A stretch of DNA of 42,846 nucleotides, taken from Verrucomicrobiaceae bacterium UBA7681 (GTDB lineage: Bacteria > Verrucomicrobiota > Verrucomicrobiia > Verrucomicrobiales > Verrucomicrobiaceae). The DNA lies in contig DLGZ01000047.1 of NCBI GenBank assembly GCA_002482965.1, positions 175,319-218,164 on the forward strand, written 5' to 3'. Position numbers and translations under genes: made by a program. Shown here piece after piece: positions 25,676 through 32,115 of this stretch. Below the pieces are notes generated by a model. That model saw only the letters and a list, made by a program, of their open reading frames with translations. It was not told the origin of the DNA and made no database searches. Position 1 is the stretch's first letter. Each line of letters begins with the position of its first letter.

Positions 25676-26230
25676 ATGGCCAAACGTACCACATCCAAAC
25701 CTGCTGCTCCCGCTCCAGCCCCCTCGTCCTCAGCCTACGACCTCAAACAGATCCGCGAAATCGTCGGACTCATGGCTGAGAACAATCTGACGTATTTCCA
25801 CAGCGAGCAAAAAGGCGCCAAGCTCGAACTCCGCCGGGGTTCTGACCTGGAGGCTGTCAAAGAACTGCTCCAGAGCCTGCCCGCGTCCTCGGGATCGCAC
25901 GTTTCTTACGCCGCCGCCCCGGCTCCAGCCGCTGCTGCCGCCCCTTCAGCCGCCGCTGCGGCTGCACCCGCAGTCGCCGCCGAAGCCGCCATGGGACCGA
26001 CCATCAACTCCCCCATGGTAGGCACCTTCTACCGCAGCACCGCTCCGGGAGAAAAAGCCATCGCCAACATCGGCGACAGCGTGGACGAAAACAGCAACGT
26101 CTGCATCATCGAGGCCATGAAGGTCATGAACGAAATCAAGGCTGACACCCGTGGCACCATTGTCCGCGTCCTCGTGGAAGACGGCAAACCCGTCCAATAT
26201 GGCCAGCCTCTGTTCGAGTTGAAAGCCTGA
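25676..26230 (+). CDS. accB: Biotin carboxyl carrier protein of acetyl-CoA carboxylase
   Basis: 184 aa. An N-terminal segment (LKQIREIVGLMAENNLTYF) is followed by a flexible Ala/Pro linker (about residues 78-106) and a C-terminal biotinyl domain with VGTFYRSTAPGEK and the biotin-attachment motif EAMKVMNE, Lys149 being modified. AccB carries the carboxybiotin between biotin carboxylase (AccC, next gene) and the carboxyltransferase in the first step of fatty acid synthesis. Arrangement with accC, 96 bp apart on the same strand, is the classic accBC operon. The Ala/Pro linker is typical of BCCP. Confidence 0.97.
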   Translation: MAKRTTSKPAAPAPAPSSSAYDLKQIREIVGLMAENNLTYFHSEQKGAKLELRRGSDLEAVKELLQSLPASSGSHVSYAAAPAPAAAAAPSAAAAAAPAVAAEAAMGPTINSPMVGTFYRSTAPGEKAIANIGDSVDENSNVCIIEAMKVMNEIKADTRGTIVRVLVEDGKPVQYGQPLFELKA

Positions 26231-26326
26231 TTTGCCCTCCCTGCCCCTGTCCTGACATCCAGGCCCGCCAAATCGGGCCCGGCTACCGTCAAGCCAAGCA
26301 GACTTTTCCTACCTTCCGCGCCTCAC

Positions 26327-27688
26327 ATGTTCAAAAAAGTCCTCGTTGCCAATCGTGGTGAAATCGCTCTCCGCGTCATTCGTGCCTGCAAAGAACTCGA
26401 CGTTAAAACCGTCGCCGTTTATTCCGAAGCCGATGTCGATTCGATGCACGTTCACCTGGCCGATGAAGCCATCTGCATCGGCCCTGGTCCCAGCTCCGAG
26501 AGCTACCTGAAAATGAGCCGCATCATCAGCGCGGCGGAAATTGCCAACGTTGATGCCATCCACCCCGGCTATGGCTTCCTCTCCGAGAAGGCTGAATTCG
26601 CCGAGGTCTGCGACCAGTGCAAAATCAAGTTCATCGGACCCTCCGCCCGCGTGATCAGCATGATGGGCGACAAGAACGTGGCACGTGAAACGGCACTGAA
26701 GGCAGGCATGCCGATCACCCCCGGTTCTGACGGCCTCATTCACACCGAGGAAGAAGCCCTCGAATGGGCGCGCAAGATCGGCTACCCCGTCATGGTCAAG
26801 GCCAGCGCCGGTGGCGGCGGCCGTGGCATGCGCCCCGTCCTCAATGAGGCCACCTTGGGCTCCAGCTTTCAGGCTGCCTCCCTCGAAGCCATGAAATGCT
26901 TTGGCGACGGCTCCATGTACATGGAAAAGCTGGTCGAGAAGCCTCACCACATCGAGTTTCAGGTCGTGGCCGACTCCCATGGCAACGTCGTCCACCTTGG
27001 CGAGCGCGACTGCTCCATGCAGCGCCGCAATCAGAAGATCATCGAAGAGTGTCCTTCCCCAAAAATCTCCGCCGAAATGCGCAAGCGCATGGGTGACGCC
27101 ACCGTGAAGCTCTGCAAGGAGATCGGTTATGAGAACTGCGGCACCATCGAGTTCCTCGTCGATAACAAATGCGAGAACTTCTACTTCATGGAGATGAACA
27201 CCCGCATTCAGGTGGAGCATCCCATCACCGAAGAAGTGTATGGCTGTGATTTGATCAAGGAGCAGATCCGCATCGCCGCCGGCCTGCCGCTCAGCGAGCA
27301 CGTGGTGGACGCCGTGCCTCGTGGCCATGCCATCGAGTGCCGCATCAATGCCGAAGACCCAACCCGCAACTTCGCCCCCAGCCCTGGCAAGATCAATCTG
27401 TGGTACACCTCCGGTGGTCGTGGCGTCCGTGTGGACACCCACGTCTATTCCGGCTACTCCGTGCCACCGTATTATGACTCGATGATCGCCAAGCTCATCG
27501 TCACCGGTGCCACGCGCGAGATTGCCATCCGCCGCATGCGCCGTGCGCTCGGTGAGTTCACCGTCGAGGGCATCAAGACCACGATCCCGCTGCAAAGCCA
27601 GATCATGACGACCTCCGACTTCCAGAACGGCCAGTATGACATCACCTGGGTGGAGAACTTCCTGCGCCAGGAAGGCCTGAAGGCATAA
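26327..27688 (+). CDS. accC: Biotin carboxylase subunit of acetyl-CoA carboxylase
   Basis: 453 aa ATP-grasp enzyme that carboxylates the biotin of AccB using bicarbonate and ATP. Recognised segments: VLVANRGEIALRVIRACKEL at the start, HPGYGFLSEKAEFAE, VKASAGGGGRGMR (ATP-binding loop), GERDCSMQRRNQKIIEE, EMNTRIQVEHPITEEV with catalytic residues, and GHAIECRINAEDP. Length matches E. coli AccC (about 449 aa). It follows accB as second gene of the operon. The small membrane-protein frame begins 32 bp after its stop. Confidence 0.98.
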   Translation: MFKKVLVANRGEIALRVIRACKELDVKTVAVYSEADVDSMHVHLADEAICIGPGPSSESYLKMSRIISAAEIANVDAIHPGYGFLSEKAEFAEVCDQCKIKFIGPSARVISMMGDKNVARETALKAGMPITPGSDGLIHTEEEALEWARKIGYPVMVKASAGGGGRGMRPVLNEATLGSSFQAASLEAMKCFGDGSMYMEKLVEKPHHIEFQVVADSHGNVVHLGERDCSMQRRNQKIIEECPSPKISAEMRKRMGDATVKLCKEIGYENCGTIEFLVDNKCENFYFMEMNTRIQVEHPITEEVYGCDLIKEQIRIAAGLPLSEHVVDAVPRGHAIECRINAEDPTRNFAPSPGKINLWYTSGGRGVRVDTHVYSGYSVPPYYDSMIAKLIVTGATREIAIRRMRRALGEFTVEGIKTTIPLQSQIMTTSDFQNGQYDITWVENFLRQEGLKA

Positions 27689-27719
27689 GAGGCGCGGGAT
27701 TGAGTTTCCGCACACGCCC

Positions 27720-27839
27720 ATGCAACCTGAAGGCGATGGACTGAATCCCTACGCGGCTCCACAGAGTGATGTGACGCCGCTGGGGAAGACAGAACCTCGA
27801 TGCCACGACCCGCTTCGACCGGGTGTCTCTTGGGCTTGA
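27720..27839 (+). pseudogene. Frame-shifted N-terminal piece of a NPYxAP-type membrane protein
   Basis: An ATG at 27720 opens a 39-codon frame whose translation starts MQPEGDGLNPYAAPQSD. Motifs of this NPYxAP kind open many short membrane proteins in Planctomycetota and Verrucomicrobiota. The frame ends at 27839, while the membrane-helix part continues in another frame from 27800. The likeliest reading is one gene broken by an indel between about 27770 and 27839, either a real mutation or a sequencing error. No convincing slippery heptamer is present. Confidence 0.5.
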
Positions 27840-28231
27840 TGTGGCTCATCATCGTTAGTCTCATTGTCATGAGCTACTTTGAATACCAAGCACGGGGACC
27901 TGCGTTTTTCGATGCTTTCAAATCCCTCCGATCTGCACTCTCAGGCTCTGTGATGGTGATCATCTTGGTCGCCTTTCATGCGTTCAAGCGCAGCCGCATC
28001 ACCTACGCCTTGGGGGTCATGTATCTGATGTTGCTCAGCTATATAATGTGGATCGAAATGTCTGGAACGGCGCGGAAAATTGCAACCACTTGGAACCAGC
28101 AAACCGACAAAAATCAAAGCCAGTATGATCTTGTCGCAGCGTTACTTCTCACCGCTTTGTTCACCACCCTTTTGTACCGCTTCATCTTCGGCCTGCCCAG
28201 CCGCAGGTTCTACCGCATGACGCAGAAGTGA
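27800..28231 (+). CDS. Small integral membrane protein, N-terminus uncertain
   Basis: 143 aa with four membrane helices (around residues 9-27, 48-63, 69-86 and 112-129) and a basic C-terminus. In this frame ATG 27800 is the only start codon after the upstream stop at 27767. The preceding frame (27720-27839) encodes a NPYAAP-containing leader that normally joins directly to such helices, so the native protein may be about 25 residues longer and this gene frameshifted. No family function recognised. It converges on lepB with 12 bp between stops. Confidence 0.6.
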   Translation: MPRPASTGCLLGLMWLIIVSLIVMSYFEYQARGPAFFDAFKSLRSALSGSVMVIILVAFHAFKRSRITYALGVMYLMLLSYIMWIEMSGTARKIATTWNQQTDKNQSQYDLVAALLLTALFTTLLYRFIFGLPSRRFYRMTQK

Positions 28232-28243
28232 AGAGGGAGTGAA

Positions 28244-29464
28244 CTACCGGATCAGACCCCAGTTTCGACCCAGCGGGAAGTAGCAGAACAAGCCGGGGCC
28301 GACGAGATTGCGCTCTGGCACAGCGCCCCAGTAGCGGCTGTCGGAACTGTTGTAGCTGTTGTCGCCCATGGCCCAGTATTCCCGGGCGTTGTCACGATTG
28401 CTCAACTCGCGCACGGTGCCTTCCGCAAGAAACTGGAAGTTGCCGTAGCCTTTGTAGAGGCCTTCCATCGACCCCACACGCTTCATGCCAAACTCTTCAG
28501 CAGGCTTGCCGTTCACCCACAGCACGGGGGATTTGACTTCAAGCCGGTCTCCTGGCACGCCGACGAGCCGCTTGATGTAATGCTGCGAGCCCTCTTCAAC
28601 GCTCACGCGCATGTAGGGGCTGCGAATGTTCTTGGTGGTGAAGACGAACACCTCGCCACGGGTTGGGCGGCGGAAGTTGTAGGCGAATTTGTTCACCAGA
28701 ACGTGGTCCCCGGTGTCGAGGGTGCCGCGCGCCAGGAGCTGCCCCTCGGTGACATATGTCCCACCGGATGCTCCGATCTTTTGCTCCGCCTGCGCATCCG
28801 GAGTGATGTTTTGACCGTCTGCACTGACGGGAAGATTCAGGTAGCGCTGCATCCCCAGATTCAGACCATCTGGATCGGTGGCAAGCTGGCGCATGGGTGC
28901 CCAGATCCACTGCGTGCCGCCATCTTCAAAATGCAGGCGGCAATGGGCAAAAAAGCCGAGAAAGCTGTGCTCCGTCAGAGGAGGCTCCCCTTTGCGCAGG
29001 AAGCCCGAACGCTTGGCAACGACATTGTAATATGAACGTCCCGCCACCCAGTCCTTGCACTGCACCAAAAAATTGGGCGTCACATCCTGTTCGGTATGAT
29101 TTGCGACCAGTCCATACAGAGTCGGCTGCATGGAACCGGTGGGAATCTTGAACGGCTGCGCGACGTAGCTTCGGATGCCGAGCGCGATGACAATGGCGAC
29201 AAAGAACACTTCCACATTTTCGCCGATGTCCGAATGCTCCACATGAGGCAGCGCCTTTTCACAGGCTTTGTTGATCTCGTCATTCAAGGAACTGATGCGC
29301 GCCTTGTCCTTGGCGCGCATGGCGTCCTCCAGGCTGCTGCGCAACGTGGTGATCTCCTGCAGCTTTGCCTCCGGCAGGATGTCACGCTTGTAGTTGATGA
29401 AGCGTGTCACGCCCTTGTGCAGGAGCTTGGCATGCTTGAGGTAGCGGGGGGTGAGGAAAAACAT
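28244..29464 (-). CDS. lepB: Signal peptidase I
   Basis: 406 aa type I signal peptidase, S26 family, which removes signal peptides at the outer face of the inner membrane. A membrane helix at about 84-100 is followed by the box B motif PTGSMQPTL with catalytic Ser111, then box C RGEVFVF (269-275), box D with catalytic Lys298 in YIKRLVGVPGD, and box E MGDNSYNSSDSRYWG. About 130 residues between box B and DHVLVNKF form an unusual insertion. A roughly 80-residue helical cytoplasmic N-terminus precedes the helix. It is the last gene of a minus-strand run after the unknown 279-aa protein gene (62 bp apart). Confidence 0.94.
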   Translation of the reverse strand: MFFLTPRYLKHAKLLHKGVTRFINYKRDILPEAKLQEITTLRSSLEDAMRAKDKARISSLNDEINKACEKALPHVEHSDIGENVEVFFVAIVIALGIRSYVAQPFKIPTGSMQPTLYGLVANHTEQDVTPNFLVQCKDWVAGRSYYNVVAKRSGFLRKGEPPLTEHSFLGFFAHCRLHFEDGGTQWIWAPMRQLATDPDGLNLGMQRYLNLPVSADGQNITPDAQAEQKIGASGGTYVTEGQLLARGTLDTGDHVLVNKFAYNFRRPTRGEVFVFTTKNIRSPYMRVSVEEGSQHYIKRLVGVPGDRLEVKSPVLWVNGKPAEEFGMKRVGSMEGLYKGYGNFQFLAEGTVRELSNRDNAREYWAMGDNSYNSSDSRYWGAVPERNLVGPGLFCYFPLGRNWGLIR

Positions 29465-29526
29465 GAGGTCGGAAATGTGATACTAGGGTGGGGCAGGCAA
29501 TGCTCAAGTGCCGGAGTGAGTCTAAT

Positions 29527-30366
29527 TCATCGCGTCTCCTCGCTCAGGCGCAGGGAGTACCAGTAGGGAAATAAATCCTCATGGGCTGTGGGCAGGGTGA
29601 CAAAACAACGGTGGGTCACCAGTTCAATGCGCTCTTCCAGAGTCAGCGTGCAAGGGTCATTCCCCGGCGGGTCCACGTAGGTGACGTCGCGCTGCTCATC
29701 CACGTTGAAATAGATGTCCCGGCCGAAACGGTAGTCGCGGCGGAAGTTGGTGCGCCATTGCGAATTGCTGCCCCAGCCCTGGGACAGGTCTTGATATGGG
29801 CGGCAGCGGCGGCGGTAAGTCCAGTAGAGGGTGGTGGAAGTGGCAAGCTCGGGCCTCAGCCAGCGGCTGCCAGAACGCACCTTCACCCCAGAACGAGAAA
29901 AGAGCATGTTTCCCAGCATCAGGCATGGCCAAAAACTTCCTGTCACCTCCACCGGCGCGTCGTCTTCCATCTGTGGTATGACCTCAACGATTTCATGATA
30001 AAACGGGGAGAATATCGTGGCCTCCGTGATTTCAAACCCCAGAGACGTCATGAACGCCACATACTGGTCCAAGGTGATGAACAACTCCGGAAGTTGCGGC
30101 TCGGTGGCTGGCTGAAAGGAGCCGAGCAATATGTCATTCACACGATTCGCCGCGTACAGCGCATGCAGTTCCTCGAGTGATGCAGGAGGCACCGGGGAGC
30201 CCTGACGCTGAGCGAAATCAAGCAGCCACTCTCGTGCTTCACCGTTCTTCCTTAACCAAGGCGCCAGAAGATCGACATAGAGGTCAGTGCCCTCGTACGA
30301 CATCATATCATGATAGAGCATGCGAAACTCCCAGGCAGGCTCGTAGGTCTCGGACGGATCACTCAT
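29527..30366 (-). CDS. Protein of unknown function, 279 aa
   Basis: Soluble, acidic N-terminus (MSDPSETYEPAWEFRMLYHD), rich in Tyr and Trp, no signal peptide or membrane helix. I recognise no domain. It is third in a close minus-strand group after hdc and the ACT-domain gene, with 15 bp separating it from the ACT gene, so it is probably co-transcribed with them. The reading is supported by this spacing, by a proper ATG and by its length. It could be a small-molecule-binding or adaptor protein; nothing in the sequence decides. Confidence 0.7.
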   Translation of the reverse strand: MSDPSETYEPAWEFRMLYHDMMSYEGTDLYVDLLAPWLRKNGEAREWLLDFAQRQGSPVPPASLEELHALYAANRVNDILLGSFQPATEPQLPELFITLDQYVAFMTSLGFEITEATIFSPFYHEIVEVIPQMEDDAPVEVTGSFWPCLMLGNMLFSRSGVKVRSGSRWLRPELATSTTLYWTYRRRCRPYQDLSQGWGSNSQWRTNFRRDYRFGRDIYFNVDEQRDVTYVDPPGNDPCTLTLEERIELVTHRCFVTLPTAHEDLFPYWYSLRLSEETR

Positions 30367-30381
30367 GACACAGTTGATGCC

Positions 30382-30795
30382 CTACCCTTCCGCAGACGGC
30401 CTTTCAACCACCAGCACGTCCGTCAACAATTCTGCGGCTTTCGCCGGGTCGGATGCCACAAGGCTGGCAATGGTGCCGCTGTCATCCCGGCGCAGGATGT
30501 GCATGGAGCGAAGATCGATGCCCGCATCCTTCAGCCGCACGGCCACGGCGGCCAGCGCGCCCGGTTTGTCCTCCAGGCGCACGAGCAGGGTGTCCTGGGT
30601 AATGACTCGAAAGCCTTCGTCGCTGAGCACGCGCAGCGCCTCGTCATAGCGATCCACGCTGAGCACCACGATGCCGTGATCTGCCACGCTCTCGACGTCA
30701 ATTTCCTCGATGTTGATGCCGCGTTCGGCGAGGCAGGTGGTGAGCTTGGCGGCGATGCCTAGTTCGTTCGGCACAAGGATGGTGAGCTGTTTCAT
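30382..30795 (-). CDS. Tandem ACT-domain protein
   Basis: 137 aa made of two ACT-like ligand-binding units: residues 1-65 (KQLTILVPNELGIAAKLTTC, GINIEEIDVESVADHG) and 68-132 (TLLVRLEDKPGALAAVAVRL, GIDLRSMHILRR). ACT units bind amino acids and regulate enzymes allosterically; free-standing doublets exist. It starts 10 bp after hdc, suggesting it senses histidine or another amino acid for that enzyme or its genes, which is inference from position. It resembles amino-acid-binding ACT proteins annotated as acetolactate-synthase-like regulators, but lacks that family's partner here. Confidence 0.88.
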   Translation of the reverse strand: MKQLTILVPNELGIAAKLTTCLAERGINIEEIDVESVADHGIVVLSVDRYDEALRVLSDEGFRVITQDTLLVRLEDKPGALAAVAVRLKDAGIDLRSMHILRRDDSGTIASLVASDPAKAAELLTDVLVVERPSAEG

Positions 30796-30805
30796 GGCGG
30801 GAGTT

Positions 30806-31939
30806 TCAGGTACACAGTTTCACGGCGGCGGCGTAGTCAGCGACAAAGGCGTCAAGGATGGGCCGGGTCACATGGGGCATGACGATCAGGTGACCGATGT
30901 TTTTGCGCGGCGCGATGGTCCATTTCGCCATCATGGACGGGGGCGGCTTGGGAAACACGACGGTGATGGAGTTCGGATGCCGCCAGGCTTCGATGCCCTG
31001 CGCATGGAACTGCTGCACGGCATATTCGGCATTGGTCAGGCAGGTCTGCACCATGTCCCGCAATCCAGCGTCTCCGAGGGTGCGCAAACGGTGCCAGAGC
31101 AGCAGCGGAGAAAAGCCACTGCGGGAACCGGCGATGGTGGTGTCCAGTGCGCCGATGTATTCGATCGAGCGGGCGATGCGGTCCACATTGACCTTGCGGG
31201 CGAGGACCACACCGCAGGGCACGGGAGAGCCGAGCATCTTGTGCCCGCTGATCGAGATGCTGTCCGCGCCATCTGCAAAGTTCCAGGGCTGCGGGGCATC
31301 GACGAAGGGCAAAATCATGCCGCTGAGCGCTGCATCAGCATGGATGTAGGCGTTGCCGATGGCGAGGTCGTCCATGATGGCGCGAATCTGCGCCAGATCA
31401 TCCACGGCACCCTTCATGGTGGTGCCGATGTTGGCGAAAATGATGGGCGGCACATCGCGGTGAATGCGCAGTGTTTCGCGCAGATCCGCGTAGTCCATCT
31501 GGCCGTCCGGCTGGCTCTTGATCATGATGTTGCGCGTGTGCTGGAGGCGCAGAACCTTGGCCACGCTGTAGTGCGTGTCCTCGCTGAAGTAGCAGATGCC
31601 GTCTGGGTACAGCTCCCGCGCCACGTAGAGGCCGTACATGTTGCCCTCCGTGCCGCCGCTGGTGACGTAGCCCCACCATTCATCCGCAGGCGCACGCGTG
31701 AAGCGGGCGAAGTCCGCCAGCACCTCGCGCTCAAACTCCATGGTGTTGAGACGGTAGTTCGTGCCGTGAAAGGGATCGCCGACGTTGTTGATGCTGAACT
31801 CGAGGAAGCGGAGCAGCTCCGAGTAATCAAAGGCCTGATTCGTCGGATAGCCGACGCTGCGAGTGCGGCATGTGCGCAGCCGCTCGTACAGGTCATCGAG
31901 CCGCTGCTGGTCTGCGGGTGAAAGATGGTTGGGATTCAC
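30806..31939 (-). CDS. hdc: Pyridoxal-phosphate-dependent histidine decarboxylase
   Basis: 377 aa group II decarboxylase that converts histidine to histamine. Features: DPFHGTNYRLNTMEFEREV near the start, YVTSGGTEGNMYGLYVAREL (phosphate and PLP-ring contact), HADAALSGMILPF, and the PLP-lysine motif SISGHKMLGSPVPCGVVL. These match the Morganella-type PLP-dependent Hdc rather than the pyruvoyl enzyme. The start codon is GTG at 31939, the first in-frame start that gives the whole N-terminus. It heads a group with the ACT gene and the 279-aa gene. Histamine may be a precursor of a siderophore or an acid-resistance product; no synthetase is nearby. Confidence 0.9.
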   Translation of the reverse strand: MNPNHLSPADQQRLDDLYERLRTCRTRSVGYPTNQAFDYSELLRFLEFSINNVGDPFHGTNYRLNTMEFEREVLADFARFTRAPADEWWGYVTSGGTEGNMYGLYVARELYPDGICYFSEDTHYSVAKVLRLQHTRNIMIKSQPDGQMDYADLRETLRIHRDVPPIIFANIGTTMKGAVDDLAQIRAIMDDLAIGNAYIHADAALSGMILPFVDAPQPWNFADGADSISISGHKMLGSPVPCGVVLARKVNVDRIARSIEYIGALDTTIAGSRSGFSPLLLWHRLRTLGDAGLRDMVQTCLTNAEYAVQQFHAQGIEAWRHPNSITVVFPKPPPSMMAKWTIAPRKNIGHLIVMPHVTRPILDAFVADYAAAVKLCT

Positions 31940-32115
31940 TTCACCGGAGATAACGTCGCTGGAGGGCTGCGCGTTTCCATGAATGGACAGTTGAACGCTG
32001 CTGCGAGGGCATGCTCAATTTTCCGGCAGACAACCACCAGCCTGCCACCGAGAGGACGGGAGCGCCTGCAACGCATCCGCATGCCGCAGACACGTGCAGG
32101 GTTCCTGGCATCAGA

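Noticed and set aside
26309..27721. 470-codon open frame opposite accC
   Set aside because: Shadow of accC, with composition typical of antisense translation.
27770..27839. Programmed -1 frameshifting for the NPYxAP protein
   Set aside because: The best candidate (g ggg aag near 27782) does not meet the X XXY YYZ rule and no downstream pseudoknot was evident.
30710..31921. 403-codon open frame opposite hdc
   Set aside because: Complementary shadow of the decarboxylase; no start context or domain.
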